Part shown: one piece after another, positions 16,224 to 26,545 of the stretch
Layout: each line of letters begins with the position of its first letter
How positions within the stretch are numbered: position 1 is the first letter of the stretch
Notes under the pieces: model-generated
What the model was told of the DNA's origin: nothing
What the model saw: the letters and a program-made list of their open reading frames with translations, nothing else
The model's database searches: none
Made by a program: the position numbers and the translations under genes
Assembly (NCBI RefSeq): GCF_000019725.1
Contig: NC_010505.1
Location: 4,077,001 to 4,141,000 of the forward strand
DNA length: 64,000 bases
DNA from: Methylobacterium radiotolerans JCM 2831
GTDB taxonomy: Bacteria; Pseudomonadota; Alphaproteobacteria; Rhizobiales; Beijerinckiaceae
Direction of reading: 5' to 3'

Positions 16224-17867
16224 CTACGCCGCCTCGCGCTCCGGCACGAGCTTGCGCCGCGCCGCCTCCCACCAGCTCCGGTCGCGGGCGGCCTTCGCCT
16301 CCGCGGCCTTCGCGGCGTAGAACGAGGCGTTGTGCTCGCCGCGCAGGGCCTCGCGGGTGAAGCGGATCAGGTGGTGGGCCACGAAGCCCATGTTGAACAC
16401 CGCCTCGATCTGCCCGCGCTTCAGCGCGTAGCCGGCCGCGCTCCAGAACGGCTTGCGGTAGTCGGAGAAGATCCCGACCCGGGTGATGATGTTGAAGCCC
16501 AGGATCAGGCCGCGGCGCAGGTTGGTGAAGGTCAGCTTGCCGGCCGTCGGCGTGGTGATCCGGTTCGGGTAGGTCACCGCGCACTGGTGCTTGAACCGCT
16601 CGAAGATCTTCTCGGGCTCGTAGGCGTGCGCGATCGCCCGGCGCCAGCTCGACACCACCGAATCGTGGGGCCGCTTGAACAGCACGTTCGACTCGAGGCT
16701 GGCGTCGTGCAGCAGCCGGCCCTCGCGCTCCAGCCGGTCCCAGAGCGGGGTCTTGGGCAGCGCCTGGAGCAGGTTGATGGTCAGGACCGGGATGGCCGAG
16801 CGGTCGATGAAGTCGATCAGGTTCTGCTCGGACTTGTCGGTGTCGGAGTCGAGACCGAGGATGATGCCGGAGGTCACCTCCAGGCCGTAGGAATTGAGGG
16901 TCTCGATCGCCTCGTACATCGGCACGGCGGCGTTGTGGGTCTTGTCGATGCCCTTGAGCGCCTCCGCCTCCGGCGTCTCGATGCCGACGAACACCGTCAT
17001 GAAGTTGGCCTGCCGCATCAGCTCGAGGATCTCGGGCTGCTTGGCCATGTTCAGCGTCGCCTCGCAGGCGAACTGGAGCGGGTAGTTGTTCTTCTTCTGC
17101 CACGCGACGAGGTGCGGCAGCATCTCGCGCGTCGCCTTGCGGTTGCCGATGAAATTGTCGTCGACGAAGTAGACCACCGCCGGATGGCCCGGCTGGCTGA
17201 CGATGGCGTCGAGCTCGGCGCACATCTGCTCGGGACTCTTCAGGCGGGGCTGGCGGCCGTAGAGCTGCGGGATGTCGCAGAACTCGCAGCGGTAGGGGCA
17301 GCCCGAGGAGAACTGCAGCGAGCCGATCAGGTAGCGCTTGAGCGGCGCGTGCTCGTAGGCCGGGGCCGGGAAGTCGGCGAGCGCGAGGCGGTCCTTCGTC
17401 TCCAGCACCACCTGGTCGGGCGGCGGGGTGACGTCGCCGTCGAGGCGCGCGACGAGCTGGTCGGTGGCGTCGCCGATCTCGCCTATATGGAGGTAGTCGA
17501 AGTCGCCGTACTTCTCCGGGGCGCCCGAGACCGAGGGGCCGCCCAGCACCGTGACCTTGCCGGCGGCGCGGGCGCGGTCGCGGATGTCGTGGATCTGCGG
17601 CTCCTGGATGTGCATCCCGGAGACGAAGACCGCGTCGGCCCAGGCGAAGTCGGCCGGGCCGGCGCGGCGGATATTCTCATCGATGAACCGACATTCCCAC
17701 GCCTCGGGCATGTAGGCCGCGATCAGCAGCAGCCCCTGCGGCGGCATGAACGCCTTCACCCCGCCCATCAGCGGGTAGGCGTGGGAGAATGTCCCGAAGG
17801 ACGGCGTGTAGGCGGGAAAGACGCACAGGATGCGTCGCTTGGAGGTGACCGTCAGGGTGCATCGCAT
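16224..17867 (-). CDS. hpnP: Radical SAM protein with B12-binding-type domain; probable hopanoid C-2 methylase HpnP
   Basis: The 547-residue protein opens with a cobalamin-binding-type Rossmann domain (about residues 12-140; FPAYTPSFGTFSHAYPLMGG, VKAFMPPQGLLLIAAYMP, VLGGPSVSG). A radical-SAM barrel follows with the Fe-S motif Cys190-x3-Cys194-x2-Cys197 in SSGCPYRCEFCDIP, then a DUF4070-like C-terminus. The overall pattern matches HpnP, which adds the 2-methyl group to hopanoids using SAM; 2-methylhopanoids are known from Methylobacterium. The classic DxHxxG cobalamin motif is not seen. The gene lies between rplA and rplJ, an unusual place. A related class B methylase with another substrate remains possible. 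Confidence 0.65.
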   Translation of the reverse strand: MRCTLTVTSKRRILCVFPAYTPSFGTFSHAYPLMGGVKAFMPPQGLLLIAAYMPEAWECRFIDENIRRAGPADFAWADAVFVSGMHIQEPQIHDIRDRARAAGKVTVLGGPSVSGAPEKYGDFDYLHIGEIGDATDQLVARLDGDVTPPPDQVVLETKDRLALADFPAPAYEHAPLKRYLIGSLQFSSGCPYRCEFCDIPQLYGRQPRLKSPEQMCAELDAIVSQPGHPAVVYFVDDNFIGNRKATREMLPHLVAWQKKNNYPLQFACEATLNMAKQPEILELMRQANFMTVFVGIETPEAEALKGIDKTHNAAVPMYEAIETLNSYGLEVTSGIILGLDSDTDKSEQNLIDFIDRSAIPVLTINLLQALPKTPLWDRLEREGRLLHDASLESNVLFKRPHDSVVSSWRRAIAHAYEPEKIFERFKHQCAVTYPNRITTPTAGKLTFTNLRRGLILGFNIITRVGIFSDYRKPFWSAAGYALKRGQIEAVFNMGFVAHHLIRFTREALRGEHNASFYAAKAAEAKAARDRSWWEAARRKLVPEREAA

Positions 17868-18169
17868 GGCGCCCTATCTAGCACAGCCGCGGCCGTTGGC
17901 GCCCCCCCTCGGCGGTTAAGAATGGCGTGAGGAGCGCGGGCCCGGTGGCGGCCACCGCGGCTTGTCTTCCTGCCGAGGCCCGGGCCGTATCGCGCCGGCG
18001 CCCTTCGTACCCGCGACGGGGATACGCGCGGTGCGACACCGCCCCGCTCCGGGGCGGCGGGGAGGGTCTCGGCGGGACCCGCTCCGGGATCCGGTGCGAG
18101 CCCCCCACGACGGAGAACGCCCGGCCGTTCCCGGCCGGGCGCTCCGCAGCGTGGACGCTGTGCCTCGCC
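17868..18169. other. Intergenic region between the hpnP-like gene and rplA
   Basis: This 302-bp gap has no convincing coding frame. It contains the rplA-proximal hairpin at 18119-18140 and otherwise GC-rich sequence that presumably holds the promoter of the radical-SAM gene. No clear -35/-10 pair was identified. Confidence 0.5.
18119..18140 (-). terminator. Probable terminator hairpin after rplA
   Basis: GCCCGGCCG and CGGCCGGGC form a perfect 9-bp stem with a TTCC/GGAA loop, 30 bp beyond the rplA stop. The T content after it is low (GTTCTCCG), so termination may be partial or Rho-aided. Confidence 0.55.
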
Positions 18170-18868
<699 letters not shown>

Positions 18869-18879
18869 GCTGCCCTCCC

Positions 18880-19329
18880 TTACGCGACGACTTCGAGGCC
18901 CATGGCCCGCGCGGAGCCACGGATCATCGCGACGGCCGATTCGACCGTGTCGCAGTTGAGGTCGGGCATCTTCTTCTCGGCGATCTCGCGGAGCTGCGCT
19001 TCCGAGATCTTGCCGACCGTCGGGCCCTTGCCCGGGGTCTTGGAGCCGGAGGCCGGCTTCTTGCCGAGCTTCAGGCCGGCGGCCTTCTTCAGGAAGAAGG
19101 TGACCGGGGGCTGCTTCATCTCGAAGGTGAAGGAGCGGTCCTGATACGCGGTGATGATCACCGGGATCGGGGTGCCCTTCTCCATCTGCGCGGTCTTCGC
19201 GTTGAAGGCCTTGCAGAATTCCATGATGTTGAGGCCGCGCTGACCGAGCGCGGGGCCGATCGGCGGCGACGGGTTGGCCGCGCCGGCCGGGACCTGAAGC
19301 TTCACGTAGCCCGTGATCTTCTTCGCCAT
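18880..19329 (-). CDS. rplK: 50S ribosomal protein L11
   Basis: The 149-residue protein has the L11 signatures [20 protein letters not shown] and [17 protein letters not shown] at the N-terminus, and the C-terminal rRNA-binding domain ending with [21 protein letters not shown]11 forms part of the GTPase-associated centre and is needed for RelA-type stringent signalling. It is followed closely by rplA. A 217-bp gap with a perfect hairpin separates it from nusG, so rplKA may have its own leader. Confidence 0.98.
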   Translation of the reverse strand: MAKKITGYVKLQVPAGAANPSPPIGPALGQRGLNIMEFCKAFNAKTAQMEKGTPIPVIITAYQDRSFTFEMKQPPVTFFLKKAAGLKLGKKPASGSKTPGKGPTVGKISEAQLREIAEKKMPDLNCDTVESAVAMIRGSARAMGLEVVA

Positions 19330-19452
19330 GGGACTGCTCCCAATGAGAATCCGCCCCCACGCGGCCTGAAGCGCGGCGGGTCGGACGGTTGCAGGTCGCG
19401 GTACGAGCCGTGGATCCCGGAGGCGAAGCCGGGCGGTTCTCCCGCGGATGGT

Positions 19453-19475
19453 GCCGCATCCTCACCGGGATGCGG
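19453..19475 (-). other. Perfect 9-bp hairpin in the nusG-rplK gap
   Basis: GCCGCATCC and GGATGCGGC flank a 5-base loop, about midway between nusG and rplK. There is no T-tract on the minus strand. It may be part of the rplK leader (L1 autogenous control) or a processing site. Confidence 0.5.
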
Positions 19476-19546
19476 CGGTTTCGCGGCCGCCGCGGGGCGA
19501 CGGCCGGAACGGGCGGGCGGCCGGAGAGCCGCCGCGATCAGGAGGC

Positions 19547-20101
19547 TCAGGCCTTCTCGACCTGGGCGTATTCGAGCTCGACCGGCGTGGCGCGGCCGAA
19601 GATCGACACCGCCACCTTGAGGCGGGAGCGGGCGTCGTCGATCTCCTCGACGGTGCCGTTGAAGCTGGCGAACGGGCCGTCGGCGACACGGACGGTCTCG
19701 CCGATCTCGAAGGAGATCGAGGGCTTCGGCCGGTCGACGCCCTCGGCGACCTGGCCCTTGATCCGCTCGGCCTCGGCGTCCGGGATCGGCACCGGCTTCG
19801 ACTTGTCGGCGCCGAGGAAGCCCGTGACCTTCGGGGTGTTCTTGATCAGGTGGTAGACCTCGTCGGTGAGGTCGCACTTCACCAGCACGTAGCCGGGGAA
19901 GAACTTGCGCTCGGCGTCGACCTTCCGGCCGCGGCGCACCTCCACGACCTTCTCGGTCGGGACCATCACCTCGTCGAACAGCTCGGTCAGCCCGCGCTGG
20001 GCCGCCTGGTCCTTGATGGACTGGGCGACCTTGTTCTCGAAGTTCGAGTAGGCGTGGACGATGTACCAGCGCTTCGACACGGTTCCGTTCAACTCCGACA
20101 A
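19547..20101 (-). CDS. nusG: Transcription termination/antitermination protein NusG
   Basis: The 184-residue protein has an N-terminal NGN domain (KRWYIVHAYSNFENKVAQSI, ... FFPGYVLVKCDLTDEVYHLI) and a C-terminal KOW domain (EIGETVRVADGPFASFNGTV, SIFGRATPVELEYAQVEK). NusG links RNA polymerase to Rho or to the ribosome through S10. It is downstream of secE, as in most bacteria, with a 37-bp gap. It has a slight N-terminal extension before the domain, and the ATG chosen is the only plausible one. Confidence 0.97.
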   Translation of the reverse strand: MSELNGTVSKRWYIVHAYSNFENKVAQSIKDQAAQRGLTELFDEVMVPTEKVVEVRRGRKVDAERKFFPGYVLVKCDLTDEVYHLIKNTPKVTGFLGADKSKPVPIPDAEAERIKGQVAEGVDRPKPSISFEIGETVRVADGPFASFNGTVEEIDDARSRLKVAVSIFGRATPVELEYAQVEKA

Positions 20102-20138
20102 GTCCCCGGGGTCACCCCCGTTCGGCGGCGAGCCGCCC

Positions 20139-20435
20139 TCAGACGCCCAGGATCAGGCCGACCACGAAGCGCAGGGCCTGGTCCACGACCGTGAAGAACA
20201 GGCTCGCGGCCACGACCATGACGAACACCATGATCGTCGTGATCGTGGTCTCCCGGCGGGTCGGCCACGTGACCTTGCGGGCCTCGTCGCGCACCTGGGC
20301 GAAGAACTCGCCCGGCGTGGCGCGCTTCTGCGGCGCGCGGGCGGGGGTCGCGGGCCGGGCGGGCGGCGGATTCGCGGGACCGCGGGCCGCGCCGCGCACC
20401 AGGTCCACCTTCTTGGTCGCTTCGTTCGATGCCAT
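20139..20435 (-). CDS. secE: Preprotein translocase subunit SecE
   Basis: This 98-residue protein has a cytoplasmic amphipathic helix (FFAQVRDEARKVTWPTRRET) followed by one membrane segment (TIMVFVMVVAASLFFTVVDQ), the SecE pattern. About 40 Pro/Ala-rich residues precede the helix, as in other Methylobacterium-like SecE proteins. SecE clamps the SecY channel in the inner membrane. The start MASNEATKK is chosen because the frame upstream shows no coding character and overlaps the tRNA spacer. Confidence 0.93.
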   Translation of the reverse strand: MASNEATKKVDLVRGAARGPANPPPARPATPARAPQKRATPGEFFAQVRDEARKVTWPTRRETTITTIMVFVMVVAASLFFTVVDQALRFVVGLILGV

Positions 20436-20617
20436 GGCGCCAGTATCTGTGCGTGTTCGGCCCCGAGGCAGAGACCGCATCCGGGAATGCGAACGTCGGC
20501 GCCGAGGACCCGGATGGGCCCGCACCGACGGTCGCTTCAGATCTCGGATTGCGCCCGCTCTAGCGCAACTCCCCCGGCTTGTCGACCGGGCCACCGCGCG
20601 GGATCGGGCTGAATGTC

Positions 20618-20694
20618 TGGCAGGAGTGGAGGGACTCGAACCCGCAACCTCCGGTTTTGGAGACCGGCGCTCTGACCAGTTGAGCTACACTCCT
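20618..20694 (-). tRNA. trnW: tRNA-Trp (CCA anticodon)
   Basis: Read on the minus strand, the acceptor AGGAGTG pairs with CACTCCT, the discriminator base is G and CCA is encoded. The anticodon arm CGGTCTCCAAAACCG carries anticodon CCA, and the T-arm is GGTTCGAGTCC. The 77-nt gene (with CCA) lies between tuf and secE, a conserved bacterial arrangement. Confidence 0.97.
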
Positions 20695-20828
20695 AGCGCA
20701 CCGCCCAATGCCCCATCGCGGCGCGGCTTGCAAGGGGTCGCGCGCGGGAAGTGGCCGGGAAGGGGGCGGGGAGCGGCAGGGAAGGCCGGGAAGCGACGCC
20801 GATCGGCTCTGCCCCCCGAAACGACGAC

Positions 20829-20856
20829 GCCGGCCCCCGTCGAGACGGGGACCGGC
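20829..20856 (-). terminator. Probable terminator after tuf
   Basis: An 11-bp stem with one mismatch (GCCGGTCCCCG and CGGGGGCCGGC on the minus strand, 6-base loop) lies 41 bp after the tuf stop and is followed by TCGTCGTTT. A second GC palindrome (GGCGGCGCGCGCCGCC) lies between it and the stop. Some read-through into tRNA-Trp is possible. Confidence 0.6.
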
Positions 20857-20897
20857 GCCGGAGAGGCGGGGCGGCGCGCGCCGCCCCGGCAGCGGGC

Positions 20898-22088
<1,191 letters not shown>

Positions 22089-22395
22089 GATTCCCATTCC
22101 TGCGGCGGGGACCACGCAAGGGCCCCGAATCCTGGTCAGCCGCCCCGAAGTTCCGACAGGGGCGAAAAACGCGGTCCGCTTAGAGGGTCGGCCGCCAGGG
22201 ATCAAGCTCCGCGACGCGCGGGGGCCCGCCGACGGCCCCGCTGTCAAGCCACGGCGACGAGTCTTGAACGTCGAAACATCAATCACAGGCAGTATCGGCG
22301 CCGCTTTCGCGCCACAGTGTGGCTTCGCGGGCATAGCGGGATCCGTGCGGCCGAGCTTAAGTGGCGACAACAACGCGTCACCTCGGACCCCCGCC
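22089..22395. other. Divergent intergenic region between tuf and the porin-like gene
   Basis: This 307-bp gap holds the tuf promoter and 5' leader on the minus strand, and the promoter of the outer-membrane protein on the plus strand. No coding frame here shows family features; the open frame running into the porin gene from 22039 is an artefact. Confidence 0.6.
22177..22205 (-). promoter_or_regulatory. Probable tuf promoter
   Basis: On the minus strand TTGATC (22205-22200) and TAAGCG (22182-22177) are spaced by 17 bp. This is a good fit to alphaproteobacterial housekeeping promoters and lies 89 bp upstream of the tuf start codon. Confidence 0.5.
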
Positions 22396-23259
22396 ATGAT
22401 GAAGAAGCTCCTCCTCGCCACCGCCGCGACGGCCCTGGTCACGACGGCCGCCTCCGCCGCCGACCTGCCGCGTCGCGCCGCGCCGCCGCCGGTCTTCACG
22501 CCGGTGCCGGTCTTCACCTGGACGGGCTTCTACGCCGGTCTCGAGTCGGCCTACACCTTCACCGACCGTGAGCGCATCACGACCGTCGGCGTCCAGCCCG
22601 GCAACGCCACCAACGTCGCCCTCGGCCGCCGCCCGTTCGCGACCTCGACCACGCAGGACGGCTTCGCCAACATCGGCGGCACCGCCGGCTACAACTACCA
22701 GTTCACGCCGGGCGCCGGCATCGTCGTCGGTATCGCCAACAGCATCGACTGGACGGACATCACCAAGAACCGGGTCGTGCTCGGCACCGGCAACGTCGCC
22801 GGCGGCCCGCCGAACATCAGCCAGTTCCGCCAGAGCCTCGACTGGCTCGGCACCCTCACCGGCCGCGTCGGCTACGCCTTCGACCGCGTCCTGGTCTACG
22901 GGATGGGCGGCCTTGCCTACGGCAACGTGTTCCACGACGCCAACTTCTACACCCCGGGCGGCCGCCTGCAGTTCGCCGGCCGCTACGACGACTTCAAGAC
23001 CGGCTTCGCCTACGGCGGCGGCATCGAGTTCGCGCTGCCCACCGACAGCTTCCTGAACACCTTCGCGCTCGGCCGTTACATCGGCATCAAGTACGACGCC
23101 ATCACGGTGAAGGCCGAGTACCTGCACTACGACCTCGGCAGCCAGAACGTGCTCGTCGGCGCGGTCCCGGGCGTGGGCAACGGCGCGTACATCTCGCGCT
23201 TCCGCACCGAGGGCAGCATCGTCCGCGCCGGCTTCAACTACAAGTTCGGCGGCCTCTGA
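22396..23259 (+). CDS. Outer membrane beta-barrel protein (porin/opacity family)
   Basis: The 287-residue product starts [21 protein letters not shown], a clear signal peptide cut near residue 21, followed by a Pro-rich linker and then [19 protein letters not shown], the typical first strand of Omp25/RopB-like barrels. Alternating strands run to the C-terminus, which ends [13 protein letters not shown] as in these barrels. Such proteins are abundant in rhizobial-type outer membranes and contribute to envelope integrity. The start could also be the ATG at 22399. A strong terminator follows at 23298-23331. Confidence 0.85.
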   Translation: MMKKLLLATAATALVTTAASAADLPRRAAPPPVFTPVPVFTWTGFYAGLESAYTFTDRERITTVGVQPGNATNVALGRRPFATSTTQDGFANIGGTAGYNYQFTPGAGIVVGIANSIDWTDITKNRVVLGTGNVAGGPPNISQFRQSLDWLGTLTGRVGYAFDRVLVYGMGGLAYGNVFHDANFYTPGGRLQFAGRYDDFKTGFAYGGGIEFALPTDSFLNTFALGRYIGIKYDAITVKAEYLHYDLGSQNVLVGAVPGVGNGAYISRFRTEGSIVRAGFNYKFGGL

Positions 23260-23297
23260 GTCAGTCGACGCCGGGGGCTCCCCGGCGGATCCGAGCG

Positions 23298-23331
23298 AGG
23301 GCGGGTGCCGGTGTCGGCGCCCGCCCTTTTT
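23298..23331 (+). terminator. Rho-independent terminator after the barrel protein gene
   Basis: AGGGCGGGTGCC and GGCGCCCGCCCT (one G-T pair) form a 12-bp stem with a short loop, followed by TTTT. It also separates this gene from the convergent end of the phn operon. Confidence 0.85.
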
Positions 23332-23389
23332 CGTGGCTCACGCACCGTGCGGCCGGCGCGTCCGCGCGGACCGCCGCGCGCTAGCCCCG

Positions 23390-23920
23390 TCAGCAGGCGC
23401 GCAGATGCGCGACCAGCCGCGCGGCCGCCTCGTCCGCGGCGCCGGTGTTGAGGATCGTCAGGTCCGCGGTGACGCCGCCCTCGCGGGCGAGACGCGCGGC
23501 CAGGTCGCCGTCCTGCGCGCGGCCGCGGGCGGCGATGCGCCGCGCCAGGATCTCGGGCGGCGCCGTGATCTCGACGACGCTCACCCGCCGGCCAGACTCC
23601 CGCGCGCCCGCGACGACGCGGCGCGAGACGTTGCAGACCACCACGTGGCCTTCCGCGACCCGCCGGCCGACCGCCTCCGGCAGCGCGTAGCCGAGACCGT
23701 GGGCGCGCCAGCTCAGGGTGAAGCGCCCGGCCGCGCAGCCCTCGGCGAAGGCGGCCTCGTCGATCTCGTCGTTGTCCTCGTCGGCCGAGGGCGGCCGGGT
23801 GACGAGGCGGCGCGGGAAGACGTAGCGCGGGTCGCCGGCCAGGGCCGCCCGGGCGAGCCGGAGCAGCGTATCCTTGCCGGCCCCGCTCGGGCCGACCACG
23901 AGGACGAGGCAGCCCGGCAT
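23390..23920 (-). CDS. phnN: Ribose 1,5-bisphosphate phosphokinase PhnN
   Basis: The 176-residue kinase has a P-loop GPSGAGKDT at residues 10-18 and the guanylate-kinase-like region PRRLVTRPPSADEDNDEI. PhnN converts ribose 1,5-bisphosphate to PRPP, the last step in recycling the C-P lyase product. Its ATG overlaps the phnM stop (TGATG), so it is translationally coupled and is the last gene of the phnGHIJ-GNAT-KLMN operon. The TGA stop lies 59 bp beyond the convergent terminator. Confidence 0.9.
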   Translation of the reverse strand: MPGCLVLVVGPSGAGKDTLLRLARAALAGDPRYVFPRRLVTRPPSADEDNDEIDEAAFAEGCAAGRFTLSWRAHGLGYALPEAVGRRVAEGHVVVCNVSRRVVAGARESGRRVSVVEITAPPEILARRIAARGRAQDGDLAARLAREGGVTADLTILNTGAADEAAARLVAHLRAC

Positions 23921-25056
23921 CAGGCGACGCGCCGCCCGGCGCGCCAGACCTCGCGGACCACCGGAACCCCCTCGGCCCGCTGCACGCGCACGAGATCGGC
24001 CCGCAGTCCGGGCGCCAGGGCGCCGCGATCGGTCAGGCCGGTGGCGCGGGCGGGGTTGGCCGTGACGGTGGCGAGCGCCTCGGGCAGCGTGATCGCGGGC
24101 GCCTGCTCGGGCAGCAGGAAGGCCGCCATCAGCAGGCTCGCCGGCACGTAGTCCGAGGAGAGGATGTCGAGGTGCCCGGCCTCGGCCAGCGCCAGGGCGG
24201 CGACGTTGCCGGAATGCGAGCCGCCGCGGATCAGGTTCGGCGCGCCCATCATCACGGTGAGGCCCTGCCGGTGCGCGGCCTCGGCCGCCTCCAGGGTGGT
24301 GGGGAACTCGGCCAGTCGCACACCCTCGCCGACCGCGAGGTCGACGTCGGCCAGGGTCGTGTCGTCGTGGCTCGCGAGCGGGATGCCCATCTCGCGGGCG
24401 AACTGGACCAGGGCCGGCCGGTTCTTCGCGTTGAGCGCCCGTCCGTCGCGGACCTTGCGCTCGGTGTTGGCGCGGATCTCCTCCATGGGCCGGCCGCCGC
24501 GGGTGGCGTAGGTGTAGTACTTCTCCATGTCGCGGAACTGCCGCTGGCCGGGCGTGTGGTCCATCAGCGAGATCAGCCCCACCGGGTAGCGGGCCGTGAA
24601 GGTCGCCACCGTGTCGAGCACGTCGAGGGAGGGCAGCTCGCAGCGCAGGTGCGTGAAGTGCTCGGCCCGGAACAGGTCCCCGGCCCGCGCGGCGGCGATG
24701 GCGCCGGCGAGCTGCTCCAGCTCGGAGCCGAGGCCGCTGCCGTCCGGGTCGCTGCCGGCGCGCAGCGAATCGAACACGGTGGTGATTCCCGAGGCGGTGA
24801 TCTGCGCGTCGTAGGCCAGGACGGCGCCGAGGGGGTGCCAGCGCACCTTCGGGCGCGGCGCGAAATGGCTCTCCAGATGGTCGGTGTGCAGCTCGATCAG
24901 GCCGGGAATCAGGTGGTCGCCGCCGAGGTCGAGGCCGCGCGCGGGCGGGCGCCCCTCGCCGATCTCGGCGATCGCCCCGTCCGACACGGCGAGCCAGCCG
25001 CGCTGCACCCGGTCCGGCAGGACCAGGGTCGCGTTCTCGAGGATGAAGTCGTCCAT
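23920..25056 (-). CDS. phnM: Alpha-D-ribose 1-methylphosphonate 5-triphosphate diphosphatase
   Basis: This 378-residue amidohydrolase-fold enzyme has the metal motif LIELHTDHLESHFAPRP near residues 52-68, with further ligands in LMDHTPGQRQFRD and ASHDDTTLADV. PhnM removes pyrophosphate from the triphosphate made by PhnI, giving the substrate for PhnJ. It is 11 bp downstream of phnL and overlaps phnN by one base. Length and motifs match E. coli PhnM. Confidence 0.93.
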   Translation of the reverse strand: MDDFILENATLVLPDRVQRGWLAVSDGAIAEIGEGRPPARGLDLGGDHLIPGLIELHTDHLESHFAPRPKVRWHPLGAVLAYDAQITASGITTVFDSLRAGSDPDGSGLGSELEQLAGAIAAARAGDLFRAEHFTHLRCELPSLDVLDTVATFTARYPVGLISLMDHTPGQRQFRDMEKYYTYATRGGRPMEEIRANTERKVRDGRALNAKNRPALVQFAREMGIPLASHDDTTLADVDLAVGEGVRLAEFPTTLEAAEAAHRQGLTVMMGAPNLIRGGSHSGNVAALALAEAGHLDILSSDYVPASLLMAAFLLPEQAPAITLPEALATVTANPARATGLTDRGALAPGLRADLVRVQRAEGVPVVREVWRAGRRVA

Positions 25057-25067
25057 CGTGAAGATCC

Positions 25068-25775
25068 TCAGGCTGCCCGGGCGCGCGGCGCGAAGCGGGT
25101 GACATCGACCACCCGGGTCGCCACAGCGTCGCGCATCTCGCTGTCGTGGAAGATGCCGAGCACGCCGGCCCCCGCCCGGAGCTTCTCGCGGACGAGCTCG
25201 GCCACGACGGCGCGGTTCTCCGCGTCCAGGGAGGCGGTGGGCTCGTCGAGGAGCAGGAGCGGCCGGTCGGCGATCAGGCCCCGGGCGATGTTGACCCGCT
25301 GCTGCTCGCCGCCCGAGAAGGTCGCGGGCGGCAGGCCCCAGAGCCGCTCGGGCAGGTTGAGCCGGGCGAGCAGGGTCTCGGCCCGCGCGCGCGCCGCCTC
25401 CTCGGACAATCCGCCCTCGCGGCCGGCAGCCTCGACGACGTCGAGGGCCGGGACCCGCGGGATCACCCGCAGGAACTGCGACACGTAGGCGATGACCCGC
25501 GCCCGCAGCGCCAGGACCGCCCGCGGATCGGCGCGGACGACGTCCACGACCGTCGCGCCGTCGCGGACGAGGATCGCGCCGCCGTCGCAGCGGTAATTGC
25601 CGTAGGCCATCTTCAGCAGCGAGGATTTCCCCGCGCCGGACGGGCCGCCGAGCACCACGCACTCGCCGGGTTCCACGGACAGGCTCACGCCGCCCACCAC
25701 CGGCAGCACGACGCCGCCGCGCAGGTGCAGGGTGAAGCTCTTGGCGACGTTCTCGAAGGTCAGGAGCGCGGTCAT
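25068..25775 (-). CDS. phnL: C-P lyase complex ABC-type protein PhnL
   Basis: The 235-residue ATPase has Walker A GGPSGAGKSS (about residue 44), signature FSGGEQQRVNIARG and Walker B LLLLDEPTAS. PhnL is an ABC-fold protein that associates with the PhnGHIJ-PhnK core, not with a membrane transporter. Its start overlaps the phnK stop by 4 bases (ATGA). The gene order K-L-M is as in E. coli. Confidence 0.92.
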   Translation of the reverse strand: MTALLTFENVAKSFTLHLRGGVVLPVVGGVSLSVEPGECVVLGGPSGAGKSSLLKMAYGNYRCDGGAILVRDGATVVDVVRADPRAVLALRARVIAYVSQFLRVIPRVPALDVVEAAGREGGLSEEAARARAETLLARLNLPERLWGLPPATFSGGEQQRVNIARGLIADRPLLLLDEPTASLDAENRAVVAELVREKLRAGAGVLGIFHDSEMRDAVATRVVDVTRFAPRARAA

Positions 25776-26545
25776 GCGGCGAGCACCGAGGCGACGAGGA
25801 GCTGGGTGTAGGCGTGCTCGGGATCGTCGAGGACCCGGTCGGTGAGGCCGGTCTCGATCACCCGGCCGGCGCGCATGACCATGATCCGGTGCGAGAGGAG
25901 CCGCGCCACCGCGAGGTCGTGGGTGACGATGATCACCGCGAGCCCCAGCTCGGCCGAGAGCCGGCGGATCAGGTCGAGGAGCCGCGCCTGGACCGAGACG
26001 TCGAGGCCGGAGGTCGGCTCGTCCATCAGCACCAGGCGGGGCCCGGTGACGAGGTTGCGGGCGATCTGCAGGCGCTGGCGCATGCCGCCGGAGAAGCGCG
26101 TCGGCGGGTCGTCGATCCGGTCGGCGGCGATCTCGACCCGGCCGAGCCAGTCGAGGGCCTGGGCGCGGATCCGCCCGTAGTGGCGCTCGCCGAGCCCCAT
26201 CAACCGCTCGCCGACATTGCCGCCGGCCGAGACCGCCATGCGCAGGCCCTGGGCCGCGTCCTGGCGGACGAACCCCCACTCGGTGCGCATCAGCGCCCGG
26301 CGCCCGGCCTCGCTCAAGGTGCCGAGGTCGCGCAGCGTACCGTCGCGCATCCGGTAGGCGACCGTCCCGGAATCGGGCGCCAGCTCGGTGGCGATGAGGG
26401 AGAGCAGCGTCGACTTGCCGGACCCGGATTCGCCCACGATCGCCAGCACCTCGCCGGGCACGAGGTCGAACGACACGTCGGCGCAGGCGAGGCGGGCGCC
26501 GTAGCGCTTGGTCAGGCCGCGGACCTGCAGCAGGGATTCGCTCAT
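25772..26545 (-). CDS. phnK: C-P lyase complex ABC-type protein PhnK
   Basis: The 257-residue ATPase has Walker A GESGSGKST, signature FSGGMRQRLQIARN and Walker B LVLMDEPTSG. The insertion with GFVRQDAAQGLRMAVSAGGN is typical of PhnK and distinguishes it from peptide-transport ATPases. PhnK docks on PhnJ in the core complex and is required for phosphonate use in vivo. It overlaps the GNAT gene upstream and phnL downstream by 4 bases each, so the three are translated together. Confidence 0.92.
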   Translation of the reverse strand: MSESLLQVRGLTKRYGARLACADVSFDLVPGEVLAIVGESGSGKSTLLSLIATELAPDSGTVAYRMRDGTLRDLGTLSEAGRRALMRTEWGFVRQDAAQGLRMAVSAGGNVGERLMGLGERHYGRIRAQALDWLGRVEIAADRIDDPPTRFSGGMRQRLQIARNLVTGPRLVLMDEPTSGLDVSVQARLLDLIRRLSAELGLAVIIVTHDLAVARLLSHRIMVMRAGRVIETGLTDRVLDDPEHAYTQLLVASVLAA

